Source: JAJKJG01 sp036556825 (lineage in GTDB: Bacteria > Pseudomonadota > Alphaproteobacteria > Rhizobiales > Beijerinckiaceae). From it: 64,000 bases of DNA. How positions within the stretch are numbered: the stretch's first letter is position 1; every line of letters begins with the position of its first letter. A program made the position numbers and the translations under genes. The notes below the pieces were generated by a model. It was not told the DNA's origin, ran no database searches, and worked only from the letters and a program-made list of their open reading frames with translations. The stretch covers positions 14,729 through 78,728 of the forward strand of contig DATBIR010000133.1 in the NCBI GenBank assembly GCA_036556825.1, written 5' to 3'. Positions 34,002 through 41,679 of this stretch are shown here, one piece after another.

Positions 34002-35050
34002 CCGGCCCCGGCGATCGACGTCTCGAACAGCGGCGTCGGGTTGGCGTCAGCCTTCAACAGCCCAGCGACCTTCAGCGAGTCCGCAACGCGGTTCGCGGCG
34101 CCAAGGTCGATCGCCACACTGGTCGGATAGAGCGCCTTGCGATAGCGCTCCAGCGAGGCGCGGATCTCGCCGGTATCGGCTCCGGTCGTCAGCTCGCGCG
34201 GCAGCGCCTTGACCAGGTCGTCGGGCGACATGGTCTGAAGCGCCTGCAAGGCGGAGGCGAGCCCCTTGGCGATCTTCTGCATCTCCTCGCGCCGGGCCGG
34301 GAGCTCGGCTGTGCGCACCGCCACACCCATGAACTCGTAAGGGCCGCCGAAAAAGCGCTCGGCATCCTTCGAATCCATGCCGTTGACGAGCACGCGCCCG
34401 CCCGAGCGCTCGATCAGCGTGAGCGCGGGCTCCTGGACCAGGCCGACATCCACCTGACCCTGGCGCACGGCCTCGAGCAGGTTGGTGCCCATCGTCGCGA
34501 ACTGCACCTTCGCGGGATCGACGCCGGCGCGGCGCAGCAGGAATAGCATCAGCGCATGGTCGGCGTTGCCGAGCGCCGACACGCCGACGGTCCTGCCGGC
34601 GACATTGGCGATCTCCTGGATGTCATTGGCGCGTTTCGGCGACGTGATGGCGGCGAAGAGCGGCAGCCGGCCCGTGGTCGCGAAGCGGCGGATGTCGGCG
34701 CCGCGGTCGAAGGCTTGCAGCGCCACGTCGAGGGAGGTCGCCGCATAGTCGACGGCGCCCCCGACAAGGGCCTGCATGGCGGCGTTGCCGCCGCGCGTGT
34801 AGACGAGTTCGACGTCGAGGCCTTGCCGATTGAAATGGCCGCCGGCGCGCGCCACCTCGTAAGGCACCACGCACAAGAGCTGGCTGCAGAAGGCGAGCTT
34901 GATGCGCTTGCCTTGGGCGCGGGCGCCGCCCAGGGTCGCCACGGCACCGGCCGAGGCCGCAACCCCCTTGAGGATGCCGCGGCGGCTCACATCGGGGTTG
35001 ATGGATTCGGGTGTCGGTTCGAGCGAAAAGGGTTTATCGCAGCAGCCCAT
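33998..35050 (-). CDS. ABC transporter substrate-binding protein (NMT1/SsuA-like), Tat signal
   Basis: About 350 residues from the ATG after GAGGAG (an ATG pair 24-27 bases further out is possible). The N-terminus has a twin-arginine motif SRRGILKGVAASAG, preceded by about 30 residues including CCDK, an unusually long n-region. The mature domain has VYTRGGNAAMQALVGGAVDYA and QGQVDVGLVQEPA, as in aromatic sulfonate/nitrate-type binding proteins. First gene of the operon ABC-DsrE-Pht5-like, divergent from metZ. Confidence 0.92.
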   Translation of the reverse strand: MGCCDKPFSLEPTPESINPDVSRRGILKGVAASAGAVATLGGARAQGKRIKLAFCSQLLCVVPYEVARAGGHFNRQGLDVELVYTRGGNAAMQALVGGAVDYAATSLDVALQAFDRGADIRRFATTGRLPLFAAITSPKRANDIQEIANVAGRTVGVSALGNADHALMLFLLRRAGVDPAKVQFATMGTNLLEAVRQGQVDVGLVQEPALTLIERSGGRVLVNGMDSKDAERFFGGPYEFMGVAVRTAELPARREEMQKIAKGLASALQALQTMSPDDLVKALPRELTTGADTGEIRASLERYRKALYPTSVAIDLGAANRVADSLKVAGLLKADANPTPLFETSIAGAG

Positions 35051-35353
35051 GGCCTGCTCCTCGTTCAACCCCATCAACCCGGCGGGACATGAAAAGGGTC
35101 CAGCTGCGCCGCCGTGCGCGGGAAGGCTTTATCTGGGCGGCTGGACAGCAAATGTCAAATTTTCCTGTATATCTCTAAAATCAACGTTGTGATGGTGTGG
35201 ATTGAGGTGACCTGAAGGCCAGGATTGGTCAGGATTGAACCGATCCGGCTCGGAATTTCTTTGAACCGCGTGACATTCCGGCGCGGTACGGACCTCGCCG
35301 GGTCATGCTCAAGCGTGCTGCCCCTTGGCCTCTCGCCGATCGAGGATTCTCGT

Positions 35354-36550
35354 ATGCCGACAACCCCTCCAGATTTCTCGCACATGCATCCGGAGACGCG
35401 CCTCGTGCACGAGGGGAGCCTGCGCTCCCAGTTCGGTGAGACGTCGGAAGCCCTGTTCCTCACCCAGGGCCACATCTACCCGAGCGCCGAGGAATGCGAG
35501 GCGCGCTTTGCCGGTCAGAGCAAGGGTTTCATCTACGCGCGCTTCTCAAATCCGACCGTGACCATGTTCGAGAGGCGCATGGCGGCGTTTGAAGGCGCCG
35601 AGGCGGCGCGCGCCACGGCGACCGGCATGGCGGCGGTGACGGCGTCGCTCATGGGGCAGCTGCGCGCCGGCGACCACGTCGTCGCGGCGCGGGCGCTGTT
35701 CGGGTCGTGCCGCTATGTGATCGCCGAGCTGCTGCCGCGCTTCGGCGTTCCCTCGACCCTCGTCGACGGCACCGACCTCGGCGCGTGGCGCGCCGCCGTG
35801 CGGCCGGAAACCAAGGTGTTCTTCCTGGAAAGCCCGGCCAATCCGACGCTCGAGGTGATCGACATCGCGGCCGTGGCGAAGATCGCCAGGGAAGCCGGCG
35901 CAACGCTCGTGGTCGACAACGTGTTCGCCAGCCCCATCTGGCAAAAGCCGTTCGAGCTCGGCGCCGACTGCGTGGTGTATTCCGCCACCAAGCATATCGA
36001 CGGCCAGGGCCGCTGCCTCGGCGGCGTGATCCTCGCCTCCGAGGACTTCATCCAGACCCATATCCACACCTTCCTGCGCCAGACCGGGCCGGCCATGTCG
36101 CCGTTCAACGCCTGGGTGATGCTCAAGAGCCTCGAGACCCTGCCGTTGCGCGTCGAACGGCAGACGGCGACCGCCGAGAAGGTCGCCGACAAGCTCGCCG
36201 GGCATCCGAAGATCAGGAAGCTGATCTATCCGGGCCGCCCGGATCATCCGCAGGCGGATCTCGTTGCCCGGCAGATGAAACGCGGCTCGAACCTGATCGC
36301 CATGGAGATCGCCGGCGACAAGCCCGGAGCGTTCCGCTTCCAGAACGCCCTGCGGCTGGTCAGGATCTCCAACAATCTCGGCGACGCCAAAAGCCTGATC
36401 ACGCATCCGGCGACCACGACGCACCAGCGCTTCACGCCGCAGGAGCGCGGCGAGATGGGCGTGACCGAGGGCCTCGTGCGCCTATCGGTCGGGCTCGAGC
36501 ATCCCGACGATCTGGTCGCCGACATGCTGCAGGCGCTCGAGCGCGCCTGA
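35354..36550 (+). CDS. metZ: O-succinylhomoserine sulfhydrylase
   Basis: 398 residues. PLP lysine in YSATKHIDGQGR, phosphate-binding region GMAAVTASLMGQL, and the C-terminal TTTHQRFTPQER typical of Cys/Met-metabolism enzymes. MetZ makes homocysteine from O-succinylhomoserine and sulfide in direct-sulfhydrylation methionine synthesis in the cytoplasm. GAGG lies nine bases before the ATG. The 300-base upstream region holds an AT-rich patch (35145-35195) that is probably the divergent promoter; I could not find a SAM-II riboswitch core there. Confidence 0.95.
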   Translation: MPTTPPDFSHMHPETRLVHEGSLRSQFGETSEALFLTQGHIYPSAEECEARFAGQSKGFIYARFSNPTVTMFERRMAAFEGAEAARATATGMAAVTASLMGQLRAGDHVVAARALFGSCRYVIAELLPRFGVPSTLVDGTDLGAWRAAVRPETKVFFLESPANPTLEVIDIAAVAKIAREAGATLVVDNVFASPIWQKPFELGADCVVYSATKHIDGQGRCLGGVILASEDFIQTHIHTFLRQTGPAMSPFNAWVMLKSLETLPLRVERQTATAEKVADKLAGHPKIRKLIYPGRPDHPQADLVARQMKRGSNLIAMEIAGDKPGAFRFQNALRLVRISNNLGDAKSLITHPATTTHQRFTPQERGEMGVTEGLVRLSVGLEHPDDLVADMLQALERA

Positions 36551-36560
36551 GGGTGTGACC

Positions 36561-37445
36561 TTATTTGCCGGGGCCGGTTTCGACCGGTCGCGCCGGATCC
36601 TGCGTCCACTCGCTCATCGAGCCGTCGTACATGCGCACGCCCGGCCGGCCCAGCACTTCCGAGAGCACGAACCAGCTTCCGGCGGCGCTGTGGCCGGTGT
36701 TGCAGTAGCTGATCGCCTCGTCGGGCACGCCCGCGAACAACTTCTCAAGCTCCTCCGGTGGCTTCAGACGGTTGCTGCCCGCGTCATAGGCCTTGCCCTG
36801 GTCGACCAGCATGGCGCCGGGAAGGCGGCCCGCCACGCGCGCCTGCGGGCTCTTCTCGCCGCCCTCGAAGGCCTTCTGCGAACGCGCGTCGACCAGCGTC
36901 GCCGAGCGGCGGGCGAGCGCGCGTTCAACATCGGCAAGCTCCGCCCTCAGCGCCGCATTGAGCTTTACGGGATACGGCGATGCCGCTTTCCGCTGCGCCG
37001 CGCCGGCTTCAACGGGGCGCGATGCGTCGCGCGTCCAGCCGGAAAAGCCGCCGTCGAGAACCGACACGCGCGCGTGACCGGCGACCTTCAGCGTCCAATA
37101 GACCCGCGCCGCGGCGTTGAAATCGTTGTTGCTGAGACCGGCCGGCACGACGACGACGCGGTGCTCCGGCCGCAGTCCGATGCGGCCGAACAGGGCGGCC
37201 AGGGCGCCGGCATCGGGCAGGAGCCCGCCGGCGCCGCCCTTCTCGACGCGCCAGCCGTCCGCCGCATAGTCGCTGTGCACGGCGCCGGGAATGTGGCCGG
37301 CCTCAAAGGCCTCGCGGCCCCCTCCGCTGGTGGCCGAACGGATGTCGACCACGAGGAGGTCCGGGTCGCGCAGATGGCCGGAGAGCCACTCGGCCGAAAC
37401 AAGAGCTGACGTGGCATTTTCGTTGTGCGCGGTGGGCTTGGACAT
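36561..37445 (-). CDS. Thiosulfate/3-mercaptopyruvate sulfurtransferase (tandem rhodanese)
   Basis: 294 residues in two rhodanese domains. The N-terminal one (about 15-135) is structural; the C-terminal one has the catalytic cysteine in SYCNTGHSAAGSWF. GHIPGAVHSDY, LDGGFSGWTRD and YDGSMSEWTQDP are family landmarks. It moves sulfane sulfur from thiosulfate or mercaptopyruvate to an acceptor. It is convergent with metZ with only 10 bases between stops. With Sox genes and a DsrE protein nearby, a sulfur theme is visible but not proven to be one pathway. Confidence 0.94.
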   Translation of the reverse strand: MSKPTAHNENATSALVSAEWLSGHLRDPDLLVVDIRSATSGGGREAFEAGHIPGAVHSDYAADGWRVEKGGAGGLLPDAGALAALFGRIGLRPEHRVVVVPAGLSNNDFNAAARVYWTLKVAGHARVSVLDGGFSGWTRDASRPVEAGAAQRKAASPYPVKLNAALRAELADVERALARRSATLVDARSQKAFEGGEKSPQARVAGRLPGAMLVDQGKAYDAGSNRLKPPEELEKLFAGVPDEAISYCNTGHSAAGSWFVLSEVLGRPGVRMYDGSMSEWTQDPARPVETGPGK

Positions 37446-37508
37446 GGTTCCTCTCGCGTTGTCTTCGACCGGTCACTTAACTTTGCATCCGGGCTTTTCA
37501 ATTCCAAG

Positions 37509-37533
37509 GCAACCGAATTGTCCCGTCGGCGTT
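37509..37533 (+). promoter_or_regulatory. Possible EcfG-type general-stress promoter of otsA
   Basis: GCAAC, 16 bases, CGTT lies about 50 bases before otsA. The alphaproteobacterial general stress sigma factor uses GGAAC-N16/17-CGTT, so one base departs from consensus. Trehalose synthesis genes are common members of that regulon, which is the main reason to note it. Confidence 0.35.
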
Positions 37534-37580
37534 GTGCCTAAGAGCGCGGCAGCAAGAACGCCCCTAAGGGGCACCGTTAC

Positions 37581-39122
37581 ATGGCAAGCGTCCTCGATCA
37601 GAAAGCCCCGATCCGGCTCGGTTCCGAGCCTTCAAGCACTGGCCGTCTGGTCGTCGTCTCCAATCGCGTTCCGATCCCGCAGGGGGCCGATTCGGCGAGC
37701 GCCGGCGGGCTCGCCGTCGCCCTCGGCGCGGCGCTCAAGGAGCATGGCGGGCTGTGGTTCGGATGGTCCGGCGCGGCGAGCGACGGCGAGGAGCCGGAGC
37801 CGATCCGGCCGCAAACTTTCGGCAACGTCACATACGCCGTCACGGACCTGTCGCAACGCGATCTCGACGACTATTATTTCGGGTTCGCCAACCGGGCGCT
37901 CTGGCCGGTGTGCCATTACCGGCTGGATCAGACCGGCTTTTCTCGCCGCAATACGGCCGGTTATTTCCGCGTCAACGAGTTTTTCGCGAAACGGCTCGCG
38001 TCGTTCCTGCTCCCGGACGACGTCATCTGGGTGCACGACTACCACTTCATTCCGCTGGCCTCGTATCTGCGCCAGATGGGATTTTCGAACCGGATCGGCT
38101 TTTTCTTGCATATCCCGTGGGCCCCCGCCGACCTCGCCGGCGTGCTGCCGGCCTACGACCTGCTGCTGCGCGGGTTCTCGGCTTACGATGTCATCGGCTT
38201 CCAGACCCCGCTCGACCGCGACAACTTCGTGAGCGGCCTCCTGCGCGAAGGCCATGGGCGGCCGCTCGGAGGCAGATGGTACGAGGCCTTCGGCCGCCGC
38301 CTGCAGATCGAAGCCTTCCCGATCTCGATCGATACGCCGGCCGTCCGCGCCGAAGCGGAATCGGCCGAGCGCCATCCCATCGTTCGCCGCACAAAGGCGA
38401 GCCTCGAAGGGAAGCAACTGATCATCGGCGTCGACCGCCTCGACTACTCCAAGGGCATCTCGCAGCGCATCGAAGCCTTCTCGTGCTTCCTCGACGGCAA
38501 TCCCGCGACACGCGGGCGCGTCACATTCATCCAGATCACCCCGAAGTCGCGCTCGCAGGTGCCGGAATACGCGCAGATGGAGCGCGAGATCGCCGAGCAG
38601 ATCGGTGCCACAAACGGCAAGTATGCGGATCTCGACTGGACGCCGATCCGCTACACCAACCGCACCTTCGGCCATCCGAGCCTGATGGGCCTGTACCGCA
38701 TGGCGCGAGTCGGGCTGGTCACGCCCCTGCGCGATGGCATGAACCTCGTCGCCAAGGAATATGTCGCATCGCAATCGGCGGACGATCCAGGCGTTCTCAT
38801 CCTGTCGCGGTTTGCCGGCGCCGCCTACGAGCTCGACAGCGCGCTGATCGTGAACCCCTATGACACCGAAGCGACGGCCGGCGCCATTCTTCGCGCCCTG
38901 AGCATGACCCTCGACGAGCGCAAAGAGCGTTGGACGGCGATGATGGCGCGCCTCGAAAGCAATACCATCCAGTACTGGTGCGGCAGTTTCCTCGACACGC
39001 TGCAGCATGACGCCGTTTATGAAGAGGATGACGCGCTCCTGAGCGACGATCTCGAGACAGAGACCGCCCGCGTGTCGGACTTGCTCGTTCCTCCGCAACC
39101 CTGGCGCAGATTCGGAAGCTGA
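37581..39122 (+). CDS. otsA: Trehalose-6-phosphate synthase
   Basis: 513 residues of the GT20 family. N-terminal glucosyl-donor loop VVVSNRVPIPQ...SAGGLAVAL, WVHDYHF, phosphate-contact RLDYSKGI, and the acceptor/donor site TPLRDGMNLVAKEY and LSRFAGAAYEL are all intact. It joins UDP-glucose and glucose-6-phosphate to trehalose-6-phosphate in osmotic and desiccation protection. The N-terminus carries about 20 extra residues before VVVSNR and the C-terminus a short acidic tail. No otsB phosphatase is adjacent. Confidence 0.97.
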   Translation: MASVLDQKAPIRLGSEPSSTGRLVVVSNRVPIPQGADSASAGGLAVALGAALKEHGGLWFGWSGAASDGEEPEPIRPQTFGNVTYAVTDLSQRDLDDYYFGFANRALWPVCHYRLDQTGFSRRNTAGYFRVNEFFAKRLASFLLPDDVIWVHDYHFIPLASYLRQMGFSNRIGFFLHIPWAPADLAGVLPAYDLLLRGFSAYDVIGFQTPLDRDNFVSGLLREGHGRPLGGRWYEAFGRRLQIEAFPISIDTPAVRAEAESAERHPIVRRTKASLEGKQLIIGVDRLDYSKGISQRIEAFSCFLDGNPATRGRVTFIQITPKSRSQVPEYAQMEREIAEQIGATNGKYADLDWTPIRYTNRTFGHPSLMGLYRMARVGLVTPLRDGMNLVAKEYVASQSADDPGVLILSRFAGAAYELDSALIVNPYDTEATAGAILRALSMTLDERKERWTAMMARLESNTIQYWCGSFLDTLQHDAVYEEDDALLSDDLETETARVSDLLVPPQPWRRFGS

Positions 39123-39208
39123 TAAGGCGCCGCCCTCGCGGGCGACGTGGGCTGCACTCGCTCCGTTGCAACCGAATAGGCATGAAGGCCGATGTCCCGG
39201 CGGCTGGA

Positions 39209-39277
39209 GCATGATCCGGCAAAGTGGGCATCGCTTTGCCGAAAAAGGCTTGTCCCGGACTCGATCCGGGATCATGC
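39209..39277. repeat. Dispersed palindromic repeat, GCATGATCC family
   Basis: Opens with GCATGATCCGGCAAAG and closes with GATCCGGGATCATGC, with an inner pair AAGTGGGCATCGCTTTGCCG. This is the clearest full-length copy of the family seen also at 5361, 41334, 43427 and 46181. The 440-base gap it sits in (39123-39566) holds no recognisable gene apart from the leader of the patatin gene. Confidence 0.65.
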
Positions 39278-39440
39278 GACACAAAGAGAAGGCGCGCCAG
39301 GTCGGGGCTGTGCAGCAACGGCGATATCATCCGCCTCGATGCTGGGCATATGAGCAATTCTGCAGCACCCCACAGGGTGTTCCATGCGTCAGGGGCATGC
39401 TTGGCCGTACAGCGGCGGCGCTGCACCTGGTTGCATGGCT

Positions 39441-39457
39441 GTTGTGCGGTGCACAAC
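39441..39457. promoter_or_regulatory. Palindrome GTTGTGC-GGT-GCACAAC, PhaR-like core
   Basis: A perfect 7-3-7 palindrome whose centre is TGC-N3-GCA, the spacing reported for PhaR, the regulator of polyhydroxybutyrate granule genes. It lies about 50 bases before the first possible ATG of the patatin gene. The match is short, so it is a candidate only. Confidence 0.35.
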
Positions 39458-39467
39458 TTCGTCCGTA

Positions 39468-39508
39468 TGAAATTACCAACTGATCGGTCCTATGAAATTA
39501 CCAACTGA
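39468..39508 (+). repeat. Tandem 17-base duplication at the patatin start
   Basis: ATGAAATTACCAACTGA occurs at 39468-39484 and again at 39492-39508, separated by seven bases. The first copy opens a 13-codon frame (MKLPTDRSYEITN) that stops inside the second copy, while the second ATG is in frame with the patatin gene. The arrangement could act as a small upstream reading frame or be a slippage relic. Confidence 0.6.
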
Positions 39509-40571
39509 CGACGACTATTTCGGTATCGAGGGGCGTCCGCTCAGGCAGGGAGAGCCTTGTTCGGCGATGCCCTCGCCTGCAACAAAAAAGCGGAAACGCA
39601 AGTTGTCCCTGGCCCTTCAGGGTGGCGGCTCGTTCGGCGCTTTCACCTGGGGCCTTCTCGATCGACTGCTGGAGGAAGACGACATCGCTTTCGATGCGGT
39701 GAGTGGCGCAAGCGCAGGGGCCGTGAATGCGGCGTTCCTCGCTGCCGGCCTCGCATCGGGTGGCCGCGACGAAGCGAAAGCGGGACTGCTCCGGTTCTGG
39801 CAGCGCGCCAGCGAAGCGCAGCCCGCGACCAGCGCGGCGCTCGCCGCCAATGCCACGGCGCGCATGCTCTCGCCTTACCAGTTCAATCCGTTCAACGTGA
39901 ACCCGCTGCGCACGATCCTGCGCGAGGAGATCGACTTCGAGGCCCTGCGCGCCAGGCCGAGCCTGCGCCTGCTCATCGCCACGACGCGGGTCGCCGACGG
40001 CAAGCTGCGCATCTTCAGGGAACGCCAGCTTTCACTCGACGTGCTTCTCGCGTCGGCATGCCTGCCCCTCATCCATCACGCGGTCTCGATCGAGGGAGAG
40101 GCCTACTGGGATGGCGGCTATTCGGCCAACCCGCCCCTGCTGCCGCTCGTCAAGTCCTCGCGAGCGTCCGAACTGCTGATCGTCCAGATCATGCCGACAG
40201 CCGGTGCAGACATGCCGACCACGTCGTCGGAGATCGTCAAGCGCGCTCAGCAGATCACGTTCAACAGCTCGCTCGTACGTGAAATGGAGCACCTCGCCGC
40301 CTTGAAAAAGCTCGCATCTGACGAAGATGCGGCTTCGCCGCTCGGGCGCAAGCTGCACAAGATGCGCCTGCATCACGTCTCCGCGGACAGGGAGCTTCCG
40401 GCCCTTGCGGATGCAAGCGCCCTCAACCTCGATTGGAGCTTTCTCCTCGAACTGCGTGATGCGGGGCATATGGCGGCAGAGCGCTGGCTGCGCGAGACGG
40501 CCGATCCCATTCCGCCACCGCCGGCGCGTGCCCATGACGAACCGGGCGACGCCCGGGCCGATCGAGCCTGA
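39492..40571 (+). CDS. Patatin-like phospholipase/acyl hydrolase
   Basis: 359 residues from the ATG in the duplicated element, or 334 from an internal ATG at 39567 (MPSPATKKRKRK). The catalytic core is complete: oxyanion loop LQGGGSFGAFTWG, nucleophile Ser in SGASAGAVN, catalytic Asp in WDGGYSANPP. This family releases fatty acids from lipids, and some bacterial members act on intracellular polyhydroxybutyrate. The basic KKRKRK stretch before the core may help membrane or granule contact. No signal peptide is seen. Start choice is uncertain because neither ATG has an ideal Shine-Dalgarno. Confidence 0.88.
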   Translation: MKLPTDDDYFGIEGRPLRQGEPCSAMPSPATKKRKRKLSLALQGGGSFGAFTWGLLDRLLEEDDIAFDAVSGASAGAVNAAFLAAGLASGGRDEAKAGLLRFWQRASEAQPATSAALAANATARMLSPYQFNPFNVNPLRTILREEIDFEALRARPSLRLLIATTRVADGKLRIFRERQLSLDVLLASACLPLIHHAVSIEGEAYWDGGYSANPPLLPLVKSSRASELLIVQIMPTAGADMPTTSSEIVKRAQQITFNSSLVREMEHLAALKKLASDEDAASPLGRKLHKMRLHHVSADRELPALADASALNLDWSFLLELRDAGHMAAERWLRETADPIPPPPARAHDEPGDARADRA

Positions 40572-40757
40572 GGTCGATTCTCTTCACGCTCCGCCTGGAT
40601 GGGGAAATCGACCATCACGGCGACATCCTTCTTGACGATGGCCGTGGGCCAAACTCGAGAAGAGGGTAAATTACAAACTGTTAAGGCGGTCGCGAGGTCG
40701 CCGTAACGTGCGGAGTTCCAGCCTCACAGGTCCGAACAGGCACCCATGGAGACTACG

Positions 40758-41285
40758 ATGAGACGGACGATTGTCGGCCTTCTGCTGGGCAGTGCGGTGA
40801 TCGCAACCCCGGTCCTTGCCCAGCAGGGGCATTGGATGCGCGGCAATGTGGAGCGGGGCGAGCGGGCATCGTTTGCGCGCATGTCGCCGGAAGACCGCGA
40901 AGCATTCGCCGACGCCCGCATCGCGGCGCTGCACGCCGCGCTAAAGCTCAATGCCGAGCAGGAGAAGCTTTGGCCGGCCGTCGAGCAGGCCGTCAAGGAG
41001 CTCGGCGCGCAACGGCGCAGCCAGACCGGCGGGTGGCGCGAGACGCGGCGGCAATTGCGTGACGATTTCCCGGCCGGGCTGCGTTCGATCGCCGACAGGC
41101 AGGCGACCCGAGCCGAGGCCCTGCGGCGGGTCGCCGACGCCGTTGCGCCACTCTATGCCACGTTCGACGAGGGCCAGAAGCGCCGTGCCGGCGTGCTGAT
41201 GCGCAGCTTGCGGCGCGAGGCGGCGCGGTTCACCGCACGCGGCGGCCACGACCATCACTGGCGACGCGGCGGACGCGATGGCTGA
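40758..41285 (+). CDS. Spy/CpxP-like (LTXXQ) periplasmic protein
   Basis: 175 residues with a signal peptide (cleavage near VLA-QQ). The mature part is helical and very Arg/Ala rich, with two related helices: FADARIAALHAALKLNAEQE and RRVADAVAPLYATFDEGQK, the second matching the LTxxQ-type motif of Spy/CpxP chaperones. A His-rich end (GGHDHHWRRG) could bind metal. The second of two ATGs is used because GGAG lies seven bases before it. Probably a periplasmic stress chaperone or metal-stress protein. Confidence 0.82.
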   Translation: MRRTIVGLLLGSAVIATPVLAQQGHWMRGNVERGERASFARMSPEDREAFADARIAALHAALKLNAEQEKLWPAVEQAVKELGAQRRSQTGGWRETRRQLRDDFPAGLRSIADRQATRAEALRRVADAVAPLYATFDEGQKRRAGVLMRSLRREAARFTARGGHDHHWRRGGRDG

Positions 41286-41333
41286 CAAGACCGCTTCATT
41301 TTGAAGCGATGGTCGTCTAACCTGTGTGAACCC

Positions 41334-41420
41334 GCATGATCCCGGATCAAGACCGGGACATGCCATCGGCGAAGTGGCCGCCCCGGACAAAGTTTCGGGG
41401 CAGGTTTTCGCCGGATCAAA
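41334..41420. repeat. Dispersed palindromic repeat, GCATGATCC family
   Basis: GCATGATCCCGG, ATCGGCGAAGTGGCCGCCCC and TTTTCGCCGGATCAAA elements, closely like the copy at 5361-5455. Lies just before the small 60-residue gene. Confidence 0.6.
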
Positions 41421-41433
41421 CGAAAGGGGCAAC

Positions 41434-41616
41434 ATGCTTGTACGGTTCGACATCCGTCCGGACGCGGAGGGCTGGACCATCTACGACCGGCTCACCGACG
41501 AGCCGGCGCTCGTCGCGGGATATGTGTCCGTCGGCCTTCGCTTCAGCGACGCCGATGAGATCGTCGACCTTCTCAACACGCTCGAGCTGCTCAAGCAGAA
41601 AGCGACCGTGCATTAG
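41434..41616 (+). CDS. Small conserved hypothetical protein
   Basis: 60 residues: MLVRFDIRPDAEGWTIYDR, then a turn and an acidic helix DADEIVDLLNTLELL. GAAAGGGGC precedes the ATG. I recognise the pattern as a short protein common in Bradyrhizobium-type genomes but know of no function. The longer frame upstream is the translated repeat and is not used. Confidence 0.65.
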   Translation: MLVRFDIRPDAEGWTIYDRLTDEPALVAGYVSVGLRFSDADEIVDLLNTLELLKQKATVH

Positions 41617-41679
41617 ACGCTTCTTGCCCCCGTGAAGCGTTCGGCGGGATCGCTCCGGTCGCGATCCCGCCGTTGCGTC

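Noticed and set aside
35078..35353. SAM-II (or other SAM) riboswitch before metZ
   Set aside because: This riboswitch class is common before alphaproteobacterial metZ, so I looked for its GUGAUUU and GCUAAA core blocks. They are not present in the right order or spacing; only a short CCGCG/CGCGG hairpin is seen.
39224..39508. Frames over the repeat before the patatin gene
   Set aside because: They translate the GCATGATCC palindrome in different frames and end in the duplicated leader; repeats do not look protein coding.
40662..40690. CpxR box before the Spy/CpxP-like gene
   Set aside because: GTAAA and GTTAA are present but nine bases apart instead of five, and the second is imperfect.
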